Positions 7,222 to 16,026 are shown, counted from the stretch's first letter. The stretch: 64,000 bases of DNA from Anaeromyxobacter terrae (GCF_022690685.1 NZ_JALCYY010000020.1:1-64000); one strand, 5' to 3'. Notes: generated from the sequence alone by a model not told the origin. Numbers and translations: made by a program.

Positions 7222-7968
7222 CTACACCTTGGGGACCGCCTTCAGCACGGCGCGCCCGTCCTTCACCTCGACCCTGAAGTCGACGGACTTCGCCTTGAAG
7301 CGCGTCATGAGCTCGGGGACCTGCTTCGCGACGGTCTTCGCGACCGCCTCGTAGGTGAGGCGCGAGACGTCCTCGTTGCACTGCTTCTTCGCGGCGACGT
7401 AGGCGTCGTAGAGCGCCCGGAGCTGCGCCTCCCCGACGCCGCCCGGCGCCGGGGTGCGCGAGGGCGCGGGCGTCTGCGCGGGCCGCGCGGACGTCGCCGT
7501 CGGGCTCGCGGGCGGGGCCGGCTCCGTTGCCGCGGCAGCGGCCCCGTCCACCGCGCTCTTCCCGCCGGCCTCCCGCGCGCGGAGTCGCGCCTTGAAGAGA
7601 TCGCGCTTGTAGGTCCCCTCCTCCCGCTCGCGCGCGCTCCGCAGCCAGAGCCGCTCGTAGGAGAGGTAGCGCGCGTGGAGCGCCTGGATGCGGAAGCGGA
7701 GCGCGGCGTTGCGCGTGAACGTGCCCTTCACCCGGGCGATGCTGCGCTTCAGCTCCTCGCGCCAGGGCGCCGGCTCGCGTCGCTCGATGCCGAGGAAGTA
7801 CTGCTCGTAGCGGGCCTTGAGGGTCTCGAGCTCCTCCTCGAGCTCCTGCACCGCCACGGCGAGCTCGTCCTTGCCACGGCGGGACCTGGAGAGCGGATCC
7901 TCGGAGGCCGGCGCGCCCTTCGCGAGCGGAGCTCCGGGGCGCGCGGGCGGCTTCGGCGGGACGGGCAC
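7222..7968 (-). CDS. Conserved myxobacterial protein, MXAN_5187-like
   Basis: 248 residues from GTG 7968. Residues 33-130 are strongly helical and charged (ELEEELETLKARYEQYFLGIERREP, then RFRIQALHARYLSYERLWLR), followed by a Pro/Ala/Thr-rich linker (about 145-175) and a C-terminal domain of about 70 residues containing LYDAYVAAKKQCNE and FRVEVKDGRAVLKAV. The arrangement resembles the 'MXAN_5187 C-terminal domain' proteins of myxobacteria, from memory and not from a search. Function unknown; cytoplasmic, with no signal peptide. A -10 hexamer lies only 6 nt upstream of the start (see 7975-8004) and there is no Shine-Dalgarno, so the mRNA is probably leaderless. Confidence 0.7.
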   Translation of the reverse strand: MPVPPKPPARPGAPLAKGAPASEDPLSRSRRGKDELAVAVQELEEELETLKARYEQYFLGIERREPAPWREELKRSIARVKGTFTRNAALRFRIQALHARYLSYERLWLRSAREREEGTYKRDLFKARLRAREAGGKSAVDGAAAAATEPAPPASPTATSARPAQTPAPSRTPAPGGVGEAQLRALYDAYVAAKKQCNEDVSRLTYEAVAKTVAKQVPELMTRFKAKSVDFRVEVKDGRAVLKAVPKV

Positions 7969-7974
7969 GCGCGG

Positions 7975-8004
7975 AGTCTATCGGCCGCGCGCGGAGGCGA
8001 TCAA
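7975..8004 (-). promoter_or_regulatory. Promoter giving a leaderless transcript of orf 7222-7968
   Basis: Minus strand TTGATC (8004-7999), 18-nt spacer, TAGACT (7980-7975), then 6 nt to GTG 7968. The usual 6-8 nt between the -10 and the start of transcription puts +1 on the start codon. Confidence 0.5.
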
Positions 8005-8012
8005 CGTTCCCG

Positions 8013-9095
8013 CTACGGCGCACCCGCCGCGGCGACGGCGGGGCGCTCCTTGCGCGCACCCACCCACACCGCGACGCCCACCGCGAGGATCAGGAACGAG
8101 GTCCACTGGCCCGCGCCGAGGCCGAGGTACACGCCGCGCTCGACGTCGCCGCGGAAGAGCTCGACGACCGTGCGGAGCACCGCGTAGGCGAGGAGCCAGC
8201 TCGCGAGCACCTGCCCGTGGAAGCGCTTGCGGGGCCGGAGGACGAAGGCGAGCACGAGGAACAGGGCGAGCTCGCCGAACGCCTCGTAGAGCTGGGTGGG
8301 GTGGAGCGGGAGCGTGGTCGCCCCGCCCGCCGCGAGGAAGTGCGCCGGGTCCGGGCGGTCGAGGAAGGTCCGGTACGCCATCGACTCGGGCGGGAAGCGC
8401 ACCGCCCACGGCAGCGACGCGTCGGCGAGCCCGCCCCAGCAGCATCCCGCGAAGAAGCAGCCGAGCCGGCCGAGGAAGTGGCCGAACGCGACCGAGGGGA
8501 TGAGCGTGTCGGCGTAGGCGAGGAACGGCATCCGGTGCCGGCGCATGTAGAGCGCGGCGGCGACCACCGCGCCGATGAAGCCGCCGTAGAAGACGAGGCC
8601 GCCCTCCCAGATGGCGAGGACGCGCGGGATCCGCCCGATGGGCGACGCGACGAGGGCGCTGCCCGGGCCGAAGTAGTCGCCGAAGTTCACGAGGATGAAG
8701 TAGACGCGGCTCCCGGCGAGCGCGGCGACGAGCACCCAGAACGCGAGGTCGGCGATCCGCTCGGCGTCCTGCCCCACGCGGCGCGCCTCGCGCTGCGCGA
8801 GCCAGATCCCGATGACGAACGCCGCGGCGATGAGGAGACCGTAGGCGTGGACGGGGAGCCGGAGCTCCCGGTCGAGCACGCCCGCGCGCCAGAGGACGAC
8901 CACGGCGGCGGCGAGCGCGGCGCTCGAGAGCGCGTCGGCGCGGAAGGCCCGTGCGGCCGAGAGCGGCTCGTCCGCGCGCCGCGCCGCGCGGAGCCGCGAC
9001 GCCGCGCGCCCGATGACTGCGATGACGAGCACCGCCAGGGCGACGAGCTTGCCGAGGCCCTCGGGGACGACGAGGTGCAGGAGGATGGGGTGCAT
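8013..9095 (-). CDS. lgt: Phosphatidylglycerol-prolipoprotein diacylglyceryl transferase
   Basis: 360 residues from ATG 9095. Lgt is an inner-membrane enzyme that transfers diacylglycerol from phosphatidylglycerol to the lipobox Cys of prolipoproteins. Signatures seen: LPVHAYGLLIA near residue 80, GGLVFYGGF in the centre, GRLGCFFAGCCWG in the signature loop, and LHPTQLYEA toward the end. At least seven hydrophobic segments fit the family. The N-terminus carries about 75 extra residues with one additional transmembrane segment compared with E. coli Lgt (291 aa). lspA, the next enzyme of the lipoprotein pathway, is nearby on the same strand, and the window encodes several lipoproteins that would be substrates. 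Confidence 0.93.
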   Translation of the reverse strand: MHPILLHLVVPEGLGKLVALAVLVIAVIGRAASRLRAARRADEPLSAARAFRADALSSAALAAAVVVLWRAGVLDRELRLPVHAYGLLIAAAFVIGIWLAQREARRVGQDAERIADLAFWVLVAALAGSRVYFILVNFGDYFGPGSALVASPIGRIPRVLAIWEGGLVFYGGFIGAVVAAALYMRRHRMPFLAYADTLIPSVAFGHFLGRLGCFFAGCCWGGLADASLPWAVRFPPESMAYRTFLDRPDPAHFLAAGGATTLPLHPTQLYEAFGELALFLVLAFVLRPRKRFHGQVLASWLLAYAVLRTVVELFRGDVERGVYLGLGAGQWTSFLILAVGVAVWVGARKERPAVAAAGAP

Positions 9096-9189
9096 TCGGA
9101 TGCCTCGTCGGAGCAGGGAGCGGGCGGAGGATCTGACGCCGGGCTGACCCCGGGCGCCGGAGGGCGCGCCGGGGATCGGCCGGCCGCGC

Positions 9190-9822
9190 CTAGCCGCCGC
9201 TGGACGCGCGCCGGTCGCCCTCGGCGGGCGTGCTCGCCTGGGCCGCCTTGCCGGCGCCGGGGTGGAGCACCAGCATCGCGACGCCCACCACGATGAGCGA
9301 GTCGGCGACGTTGAAGGTCGGCCAGCGGATGTCCGGCCGGTTCCACCAGTACCACTCGACGAAGTCGATCACGTACCCGCGGGCCAGCCGGTCGAGGAAG
9401 TTCCCCACCGCGCCCGAGAGCACGAGCGCCAGCGCGAGCTGGAGGTAGCGCTGCTCGGGGCGCAGCTTCCGGTAGTAGTAGAGGATGAAGGCGACCGCGC
9501 CGAGCGAGACGAGCGTGAAGAAGCCGTTGCGGAAGCGCTCGGAGTGGCCGCGGAACAGCCCCCACGCCGCGCCCGGGTTCTCGACGTAGTTCATGCGCCA
9601 GACCGGCCGCCACACGTAGTACGGCTCCGTCGAGATCGCCTCGAGGTGCTCGTGGTCGAGGAACCCCGCCACCCGCTCGCCGAGCGTCTGCGCGCCGGTC
9701 CGCTCGAACAGCGTCGTGAGCCGCTCGACGGCGAGGTACTTCGTCCACTGGTCGACGGCGACGAGCGAGACGAAGAGGAGGGCGAGGAGCGCCCACTTGG
9801 AGAACGGCCGGTTCGCGCTCAT
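9190..9822 (-). CDS. lspA: Lipoprotein signal peptidase (signal peptidase II)
   Basis: 210 residues from ATG 9822. LspA is an aspartyl protease of the inner membrane that cleaves prolipoproteins after Lgt has lipidated them. Family motifs: VAVDQWTKYLAV near residue 22, NYVENPGAAWGLF, GNFLDRLARGYVIDF with the first catalytic Asp, and FNVADS with the second. Four hydrophobic helices are visible. It is longer than E. coli LspA (164 aa), mainly because of an insert of about 35 residues after the first motif (through VWRPVW). ATG overlaps the stop of ileS by 4 nt (ATGA), so it is coupled to ileS, the same neighbour as in enterobacteria. Confidence 0.95.
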   Translation of the reverse strand: MSANRPFSKWALLALLFVSLVAVDQWTKYLAVERLTTLFERTGAQTLGERVAGFLDHEHLEAISTEPYYVWRPVWRMNYVENPGAAWGLFRGHSERFRNGFFTLVSLGAVAFILYYYRKLRPEQRYLQLALALVLSGAVGNFLDRLARGYVIDFVEWYWWNRPDIRWPTFNVADSLIVVGVAMLVLHPGAGKAAQASTPAEGDRRASSGG

Positions 9823-12668
9823 CGCAGGGCGCTCGCGCACTTGCCGCAGAGGGTGGGGTGGGCCGGATCGACGCCGCGGTCGTCGGCGTAGATCCAGCAC
9901 CGCTCGCACTTCTCGCCCGGCGCGCGCTCGACGTCGACGCCCGAGGGGCCGTCGGCGAGCGTCACCTTCGAGACGATGAAGAGGGTCGGCAGCTCCGCCT
10001 TCGCCTCCTCGAGGAGGGCGCGCGTCTCGCCCTCCGCGCGGATCGTCACCGCGGCCTCGAGGCTCTTCCCGATGAGCCCCGCCCGCCGCGCCTCCTCGAG
10101 CTTCTTCTGCACCATCGCGCGGACCTCGAAGAGCTTCCCGTAGCGGGCCTCGAGGGCGTCCGCGTCGGCCGGCCGCGCGCGGGTCGGGAGCCCGGCGAGG
10201 AACACGCTCTCGGCGGGCCTCCCCGGCAGGTGACCCCACGCCTCGCTCGCGGTGAACGACAGCACCGGCGCGAGGAGCCGGAGCACGTCCTGGCAGACGA
10301 GCCAGAGCGCCGTCTGCGCCGAGCGGCGGGGCTTCCCGTCCTTCTTCCAGGTGTAGAGCCGGTCCTTGATGATGTCGAAGTAGAGGGAGGAGAGGTCCAC
10401 CGCGCAGAGCTGCATGGTCGCGTGGTAGGCGAGGTGGAACTCGTAGTTCTCGTACGCCGCCTTCACCTTCTCGTCCCAGGCGGCGAGCTTCGCGAGGGCC
10501 CAGCGGTCGAGCGGCTCGAGCTCCTCGACCGGCACCGCGTCGCGGGCCGGGTCGAAGCCGTCGAGCGCGCCGAGCATGTAGCGCACGGTGTTTCGGATCT
10601 TGGTGTAGCCCTCGGCGAGGCCGGCCACGATCTCGTTCGAGATGCGCACGTCGTCGCGGTAGTCGGCGGCAGACACCCACAGGCGCAGGATGTCCGCGCC
10701 GTACTTCTTGATGATCTCCTCGGGCGCGACGGTGTTCCCGAGGCTCTTCGACATGGCCTTGCCGTGGCCGTCGAGGACGAAGCCGTGGGTGAGCACGCCG
10801 CGGTAGGGGGCCTGGCCGCGGATCGCGACGGACGTGAGGAGCGAGGAGTGGAACCAGCCGCGGTGCTGGTCCGAGCCCTCGAGGTAGAGGTCCACGGGCA
10901 CGCCGAAGCCGCGCTTCTCCGCCACCGCCGCCCACGACACGCCCGAGTCCCACCACACGTCGAGGATGTCCTGCTCGCGGCGGAACTCGGCCTTCCCGCA
11001 CTTCGGGCACCTGTCGCCCTGGGTGAAGTCGGCCGGGGCGTGGCGGTACCACGCCTCGATGCCCTCCGCCTCGAACGCCTGGGCGACTCGCCCCATCACC
11101 GCGGGCGAGACGAGCGGCTCGGCGCAGCCCTCGCAGTAGAAGACCGGGATCGGCACGCCCCAGGTGCGCTGCCGGGACAGGCACCAGTCCGGGCGGTTCT
11201 CGATCATCCCGTAGATGCGCTCCCGTCCCCAGCGCGGGATCCACTGCACGCGGTCGATCGCGGCGAGCGTCCGCTTGCGCAGCCCGTCGTGCTCGAGCGA
11301 GAGGAACCACTGGTCCGTCGCGCGGAAGACCACCGGGTTGTGGCAGCGCCAGCAGTGCGGGTAGCTGTGGCGGAGCGAGGCCTTGGGGTCCGAGAGGAGG
11401 TGTCCAGAGGCCTGGAGGTCCGCCACGATCTCGGCGTTCGCCTCGAAGATCTTCTTGCCGGCGTACTTGCCGGCCTCTTCGGTGAAGCGGCCGGCGCCGT
11501 CCACCGGGTTCAGCACCTCGAGCCCGTAGGCGAGGCCGACCTGGTAGTCCTCCGCGCCGTGCCCGGGCGCGGTGTGCACGAGGCCGGTGCCGGCCTCGAG
11601 GGTCACGTGCTCGCCGAGGATCACCGGCGACTCGCGGTCCATGAACGGGTGGCGGTAGATGAGCCCCTCGAGCGCCTTCCCGTCGAGGTAGGCGAGGATC
11701 CGCTCCGGGTGCACGAGGTGCGCGCTCGGCACGAGCCCGCCCCCGCCCGTCGCCGCGGCGTGCGCGTCGGGGGAGTGCGCGACCGGCACGTCCTTCACGA
11801 GGAGCTCGTCCGGCGCGCAGTCGGCGAGGAAGCGGGTGAGGAGGTCCTTCGCGACGACCAGCACCTGCCCGTGGAGCTCGTAGGCGACGTAGGTGAAGTC
11901 CGGGTGCGCCGCCACGGCGAGGTTCGCCGGGAGCGTCCAGGGCGTCGTGGTCCAGATGACGAGGCGCGCCTTCTTTCCGGCGAGCTTCGCCTCGGGGAGC
12001 GGGGAGACGAGGTCGAAGGCGACGTAGATCGAGGGCGAGGTGTGGTCCTCGTACTCGACCTCCGCCTCGGCGAGCGCGGTGCGGTCGGTGATGCACCAGT
12101 AGACCGGCTTCTTGCCGCGGAAGAGGAAGCCCTTCTCCGCGGCGCGCGCGAAGGTCCGGACGATCTCCGCCTCGTAGCCCTTCGACATGGTGGTGTACGG
12201 GTCGTCCCAGCGGCCGAAGACGCCGAGCCGCTTGAACGACTCGCGCTGCCGATCGATCCACTTCCGCGCGTAGGCGCGGCAGGCCTCGATGATCTGGGCG
12301 CGATCCATGTCGCGCTTCTTCGGCCCGAGCTCCTTGTCCACCTTGAGCTCGATGGGGAGCCCGTGGCAGTCCCAGCCCGGCACGTAGTCCGCCACCTCGC
12401 CCTTGAGGTTGCGGTACTTCACCACCACGTCCTTCAGGATCTTGTTGAGCGCGTGGCCGATGTGGATGTCGCCGTTCGCGTAGGGCGGCCCGTCGTGGAG
12501 GACGAAGCGCTTCGCGCCCGGCCGCTCCGCGTTCGAGGCGACGAGGCGCTGGAAGATCGCCTGCTCCTCCCAGCCGCGCAGGATCTCCGGCTCCCGCTGC
12601 GGCAGGTTCGCCTTCATCGGAAACGCGGTCTTCGGGAGGTTGACGGTGTCCTTGTAGTCCACGAGCAT
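9819..12668 (-). CDS. ileS: Isoleucyl-tRNA synthetase
   Basis: 949 residues from ATG 12668, with AGAGGAAA just upstream. It charges tRNA-Ile with isoleucine. Class I motifs: GPPYANGDIHIGHALNKI (HIGH box near residue 58-61) and MSKSLGN (KMSKS box, near 610). The CP1 editing domain lies between, including TTTPWTLPANLAV and DYQVGLAYGLEV. The C-terminal zinc ribbon has CERCWIYAD...CGKC. Length matches bacterial type I enzymes (E. coli 938 aa). It is the first gene of an ileS-lspA operon with its own promoter at 12689-12717. Confidence 0.97.
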   Translation of the reverse strand: MLVDYKDTVNLPKTAFPMKANLPQREPEILRGWEEQAIFQRLVASNAERPGAKRFVLHDGPPYANGDIHIGHALNKILKDVVVKYRNLKGEVADYVPGWDCHGLPIELKVDKELGPKKRDMDRAQIIEACRAYARKWIDRQRESFKRLGVFGRWDDPYTTMSKGYEAEIVRTFARAAEKGFLFRGKKPVYWCITDRTALAEAEVEYEDHTSPSIYVAFDLVSPLPEAKLAGKKARLVIWTTTPWTLPANLAVAAHPDFTYVAYELHGQVLVVAKDLLTRFLADCAPDELLVKDVPVAHSPDAHAAATGGGGLVPSAHLVHPERILAYLDGKALEGLIYRHPFMDRESPVILGEHVTLEAGTGLVHTAPGHGAEDYQVGLAYGLEVLNPVDGAGRFTEEAGKYAGKKIFEANAEIVADLQASGHLLSDPKASLRHSYPHCWRCHNPVVFRATDQWFLSLEHDGLRKRTLAAIDRVQWIPRWGRERIYGMIENRPDWCLSRQRTWGVPIPVFYCEGCAEPLVSPAVMGRVAQAFEAEGIEAWYRHAPADFTQGDRCPKCGKAEFRREQDILDVWWDSGVSWAAVAEKRGFGVPVDLYLEGSDQHRGWFHSSLLTSVAIRGQAPYRGVLTHGFVLDGHGKAMSKSLGNTVAPEEIIKKYGADILRLWVSAADYRDDVRISNEIVAGLAEGYTKIRNTVRYMLGALDGFDPARDAVPVEELEPLDRWALAKLAAWDEKVKAAYENYEFHLAYHATMQLCAVDLSSLYFDIIKDRLYTWKKDGKPRRSAQTALWLVCQDVLRLLAPVLSFTASEAWGHLPGRPAESVFLAGLPTRARPADADALEARYGKLFEVRAMVQKKLEEARRAGLIGKSLEAAVTIRAEGETRALLEEAKAELPTLFIVSKVTLADGPSGVDVERAPGEKCERCWIYADDRGVDPAHPTLCGKCASALR

Positions 12669-12688
12669 TTTCCTCTGGGAAACCAGGG

Positions 12689-12717
12689 GTTCTAGCAGCG
12701 CGGCGGCACTTCTTCAA
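12689..12717 (-). promoter_or_regulatory. Promoter of the ileS-lspA operon
   Basis: Minus strand TTGAAG (12717-12712), 17-nt spacer, TAGAAC (12694-12689). Predicted +1 near 12682, a leader of about 14 nt that still contains AGAGGA. Confidence 0.5.
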
Positions 12718-12742
12718 CGAACCGCTTCGCCCGGGCGCTCCA

Positions 12743-12771
12743 TTGCGGGCCGGGCGACACGCCGCTAACCT
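12743..12771 (+). promoter_or_regulatory. Possible rimK promoter
   Basis: TTGCGG (12743-12748), 17-nt spacer, TAACCT (12766-12771), three matches each. The -10 ends 10 nt before an in-frame ATG at 12782, the same spacing as in the DsbA-family gene downstream. Confidence 0.35.
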
Positions 12772-12859
12772 TCCCCGCCTCATGCCGCCCCCCCGCAGGA
12801 ACGGAGCGCGACCCCGCGCGCGCCGCCGTCGCGCGACCGCTTCGGGAGAGGGGCTCGGC

Positions 12860-13771
12860 GTGGCCATCCTCTCACGCAACGCGAAGCTCTACTCGACCCG
12901 CCGGCTCGTGGAGGCGGCGCTCGCGCTCGGGCACTCCCCGCGCGTGCTCGACACGCTCCGCTGCAACATGGTGCTCGGCCGCGACCGGCCGCGGATCTTC
13001 TACGCGGGCGAGGAGGTCCTCGCGACCGACCTCCACGTCGTCATCCCGCGCATCGGCGCGTCGATCACCGGCTACGGCCTGTCGGTCGTGAACCAGTTCG
13101 ACATGATGGGCGTGCCGGTCCTCAACAACTCGATCCCCATCGCCCGCTCGCGCGACAAGCTCCGCGCGCTGCAGCTCCTCTCGCGCTTCGGGATCGACAT
13201 CCCGCGCACGGTGATGTGCCGCTACCGCGACGAGGTCCCCCAGGCGGTGGAGATGGTGGGCGGGCTCCCCTGCATCATCAAGCTCATCCAGGGGACGCAG
13301 GGCGTGGGCGTCATGATCGCCCACACCTCCGCCGAGGTGGAGGGCATGCTCGACACGCTCTGGACGCTCGGTCAGGAGATCCTCCTGCAGGAGCTCGTCG
13401 TCGAGTCGCGCGGCAAGGACGTGCGAGCGCTCGTGGTGGGCGACCGGGTGGTGGCCGCCATGCGGCGCACCGCGCGCGCGGGCGAGTTCCGCTCCAACAT
13501 CCACCGCGGCGGCGTCGCGGAGGCGGTCGAGCTCGACCGCGAGTTCGCCGAGGTCGCGGTGAAGGCCGCCCGCGTCATGGGGCTCGAGGTCGCCGGCGTC
13601 GACATGCTCGAGGCGCGCACCGGCCCGAAGATCATGGAGGTGAACTCCTCCCCCGGCTTCGAGGGGCTCGAGGCCGCCACCGGCGTGGACATCGCCACCG
13701 CCTACGTGTCGCACGCCATCGAGTACGGCCACGCCCGCCACTCCGGCTACGCCGGCGGCCACCTCGTGTGA
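12860..13771 (+). CDS. rimK: RimK-type ATP-grasp ligase (ribosomal protein S6 glutamate ligase family)
   Basis: 303 residues from GTG 12860, chosen because GGGAGAGGGG precedes it by 6 nt and the protein then begins AILSRNAKLYSTRRL, like E. coli RimK (300 aa). RimK adds glutamates to the C-terminus of ribosomal protein S6. ATP-grasp features: GGLPCIIKLIQGTQGVGV (glycine-rich loop with ATP-binding Lys), EILLQELVVESRGKDVRALVVGDRVVAAM, and the metal-binding end VDMLEA...KIMEVNSSPGFEGLE. The alternative ATG 12782 would add 26 Arg-rich residues and would be leaderless from the promoter at 12743. Substrate specificity cannot be told from sequence; related ligases act on other peptides. Confidence 0.85.
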   Translation: MAILSRNAKLYSTRRLVEAALALGHSPRVLDTLRCNMVLGRDRPRIFYAGEEVLATDLHVVIPRIGASITGYGLSVVNQFDMMGVPVLNNSIPIARSRDKLRALQLLSRFGIDIPRTVMCRYRDEVPQAVEMVGGLPCIIKLIQGTQGVGVMIAHTSAEVEGMLDTLWTLGQEILLQELVVESRGKDVRALVVGDRVVAAMRRTARAGEFRSNIHRGGVAEAVELDREFAEVAVKAARVMGLEVAGVDMLEARTGPKIMEVNSSPGFEGLEAATGVDIATAYVSHAIEYGHARHSGYAGGHLV

Positions 13772-13819
13772 GTGGAGGTGAGGAACGGGCAGGCGAGCAG
13801 GCCAGCCCGCGGACGCCCC

Positions 13820-13849
13820 TTCACCAAACCAGATCACCACATCTAGAAT
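13820..13849 (+). promoter_or_regulatory. Promoter giving a leaderless transcript of the DsbA-family gene
   Basis: TTCACC (13820-13825), 18-nt spacer, TAGAAT (13844-13849, 5 of 6). The -10 ends 10 nt before GTG 13860 and no Shine-Dalgarno lies between. Confidence 0.5.
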
Positions 13850-13859
13850 CCGCGCACCC

Positions 13860-14528
13860 GTGCCACCTCGAACCCCGCCCGTCGAGCCCATCCCGCTCGT
13901 GCTGTACGAGGATCCGCTCTCTCCCTGGTGCCTCGTCGCCGAGAAGCGCATCGCCGCCGCGCTCTCGGACCTCGAGCGCACCTACGAGCCGCTCCGCCAC
14001 GAGCCGTTCCCGCTGCGCCTCGAGCCGCGCGCCATGTCGCGCACCGAGCGTGAGCGGCTCGCGCGCGCCGCGCGCCGCGCCGCGAAGGAGCCGGAGGCGC
14101 AGGGCATCACGCCCGACCTGTGGCTCTCGCAGGATCCGCCGCTCTCGTCCATCCCGCCGCTCGCGGCGCTCGCCGCGGCGCGGCTGCAGGGCGTCGGGCG
14201 CGAGGAGGCGCTCCGCACCGCGCTCCGGCAGGCGGCCCTCTTCCGCGGCGTGAACGTGTCGCGCCGGGACGTGCTCTACGAGCTCGCCGGGTGCGCCGGC
14301 CTCGACGTCTCCCGCTTCGCCAGCGCGCTCTCGACCCCGTGGACCGAGCGGCGCGTGCGCGCGTGCTACGAGGAGGCGGTGGATCGGGGCGTCGAGGTCG
14401 CGCCCGCGCTCGTCGTGGGCGAGGAGTGGCTCGTCGCCGGCCCGCGCTCCATCGACGAGTACCGCGAGATCCTGGAGCGGTACGCGCGGGTGCGCCACGG
14501 CATCCCCATGGCGCGCGTCATTCACTGA
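13860..14528 (+). CDS. DsbA/FrnE-family thioredoxin-fold protein
   Basis: 222 residues from GTG 13860. The N-terminal strand LVLYEDPLSPWCLVAEKRI carries a single active-site Cys in an SPWC motif, where the DsbA/FrnE family usually has CPWC. A helical insert covers about residues 60-150 (including GREEALRTALRQAALFRGVNVSRRDVL), and the thioredoxin fold closes with VEVAPALVVGEEWLVAGPRSIDEYREIL; the VAPALVV segment marks the expected cis-Pro loop. With only the second Cys kept, thiol-disulfide oxidation of the DsbA type is doubtful, and an isomerase or glutathione-S-transferase-like role is possible. No signal peptide, so cytoplasmic. The protein is read without a Shine-Dalgarno. Confidence 0.75.
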   Translation: MPPRTPPVEPIPLVLYEDPLSPWCLVAEKRIAAALSDLERTYEPLRHEPFPLRLEPRAMSRTERERLARAARRAAKEPEAQGITPDLWLSQDPPLSSIPPLAALAAARLQGVGREEALRTALRQAALFRGVNVSRRDVLYELAGCAGLDVSRFASALSTPWTERRVRACYEEAVDRGVEVAPALVVGEEWLVAGPRSIDEYREILERYARVRHGIPMARVIH

Positions 14529-14728
14529 GCGTTTCGAAGAGTGTGCCCGCGCCCGTGCGCGGCGGGCACGCCCACATCCCCCTCGCCGCGCTTCCACGTG
14601 CATTTGCGCCGCGATCTCGCCCGGCACGCGCGTTGCGTTTACGCTCGCCGCGGGGTCCGCGAGGCGCCCCGGTGAATGCGGACGCCCGTCGCGCGTCGAT
14701 CGAGCGAGCCCTCGCGAAGGAGTCCCCG

Positions 14729-15976
14729 ATGAAGCGCCTCCTCCTCGTCGCCGTCACCGCCCTCGCCTCGGGGTGCATCGTCCCCGCCGTGGAGAGCCGG
14801 ACGGTCTACTCGCCCCCGCCCATGCCGGCTCCAGCGCCGCCCCGCGCCCAGGTGGTCTGGTACGACGGCCAGCACTTCGTGCCCGAGGCGTTCGGCGGCG
14901 GCTGGTGCTACGCGGAGGGACCGCACCGCCACGACTACGCCCCCGAGCGCCTCGACGACTACGACGTCTACGACGGGGCCTACTCCTACCGCGGTCCGTA
15001 CGTGTTCTCGTACTACGGCGGTCACCCGGTGCCCGGCCGCGGCTGGTGCTACGCGCGCGGTCCTCACACGCACGAGTACCTCCCGCCCGACGGGCCGGAC
15101 TTCGCGTGGAACCGGGGGCGCGGCTACGTCTTCCGCGGCGGGTGGCGTCCGAACCGCCCGCCGCCGCAGAACTACTGGCCGACGGTCGCGCCGGCCCGGC
15201 GCCCGGCGCCGCGTCCGGCTCCGGCCTACGACGATCGCCGTCCCGCCTACCCCGACTACGGTGAGGCGCGCCCGGCGCCGCGCCCCGGCTACCCCGACAC
15301 CCGCCCGGCGCCGCGCCCGGCTCCCTATCCCTCGCCTTCGTACCCGCCCCCGCGACCCGCGCCGGCTCCGGCTCCCGCCCCCGCGCCCGCTCCGACCTAT
15401 CCCCCGTACCCGCCGCCGGATCGCCCCGGTCACTCCGACGACGCCCCCGGTCACGGCAACCTCCCGCCCGGCCACGGCGGCACGCCGCCCGGTCACGCCT
15501 CCCCGTCGCCGGCTCCCTATCCGCAGACGCCACCTCCTGCGCCGTACCCGACCCCGGATCGGCCCGGCCGCGACGACGCCCCCGGCCACGGCAACCTTCC
15601 GCCGGGCCACGGCGGCACGCCGCCCGGCCAGGCCACCCCGTCGCCGACGTACCCGCAGACGCCGAGCCGTTACCCGCCGGCGAGCCGGCCCGGACGCGGC
15701 GACGATGACCGCGACCACGGCACGCCGCCCGGTCGCGCCGCCCCGCCCGCGCCGACGCAGCCGCCGCCCTCCGCGCCCGCGCCTTCCTCGCCCGGCAACA
15801 GCGGCGCCGCCCCCGGCCACGGCGGGACGCCGCCCGGCCAGGCCACGCCCGCACCCGCCCCGAACGGCCGTCCGGATCGCGCCGGTCCCCGCGGCAACGG
15901 CAACGGCAAGGGTCAGGGTGGCGAGAAGAAGAACGACGACGACGAGAACAACGGGCGCGGCAACGGCCGGCGCTGA
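14729..15976 (+). CDS. Proline-rich lipoprotein with tandem repeats
   Basis: 415 residues from ATG 14729 (AAGGAG 6 nt upstream). Lipoprotein signal MKRLLLVAVTALASGC, lipidated Cys at 16. Residues about 45-150 contain two related Tyr/Gly/His-rich units (GGGWCYAEGPHRHDYAPE and GRGWCYARGPHTHEYLPP), which may be a small repeated domain with one Cys each. The remainder is Pro/Ala/Gly-rich, with near-identical blocks built on PGHGNLPPGHGGTPPG, and the C-terminus is Asn/Gly/Asp-rich and charged. The mature protein looks like a folded head on a long extended stalk attached to the outer membrane or spanning the periplasm. Function unknown. A terminator follows at 16027-16052. Confidence 0.75.
   Translation: MKRLLLVAVTALASGCIVPAVESRTVYSPPPMPAPAPPRAQVVWYDGQHFVPEAFGGGWCYAEGPHRHDYAPERLDDYDVYDGAYSYRGPYVFSYYGGHPVPGRGWCYARGPHTHEYLPPDGPDFAWNRGRGYVFRGGWRPNRPPPQNYWPTVAPARRPAPRPAPAYDDRRPAYPDYGEARPAPRPGYPDTRPAPRPAPYPSPSYPPPRPAPAPAPAPAPAPTYPPYPPPDRPGHSDDAPGHGNLPPGHGGTPPGHASPSPAPYPQTPPPAPYPTPDRPGRDDAPGHGNLPPGHGGTPPGQATPSPTYPQTPSRYPPASRPGRGDDDRDHGTPPGRAAPPAPTQPPPSAPAPSSPGNSGAAPGHGGTPPGQATPAPAPNGRPDRAGPRGNGNGKGQGGEKKNDDDENNGRGNGRR
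15419..15662 (+). repeat. In-gene tandem repeat, two copies of about 110 bp
   Basis: Copy 1 starts at 15419 and copy 2 at 15557. Both encode DRPG...DDAPGHGNLPPGHGGTPPG followed by a PSP...YPQTP stretch. A third, shorter echo (APGHGGTPPGQATPAP) lies near 15810-15855. Confidence 0.7.
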
Positions 15977-16026
15977 GGCCGTCCCGGCGCTTCCCGCCCT
16001 GCGGCGGTGAAGTGCGAGAACACCCG

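Noticed and set aside
9858-12695. 945-residue open frame on the plus strand
   Set aside because: Antisense to ileS, which has all class I synthetase motifs; the frame is Arg/Val/Glu/His-rich, the usual shadow in GC-rich DNA.
12782-12859. 26-residue N-terminal extension of RimK from ATG 12782
   Set aside because: Arg-rich and outside the family; GTG 12860 has a proper ribosome-binding site. Kept as an alternative because a -10 lies 10 nt before it.
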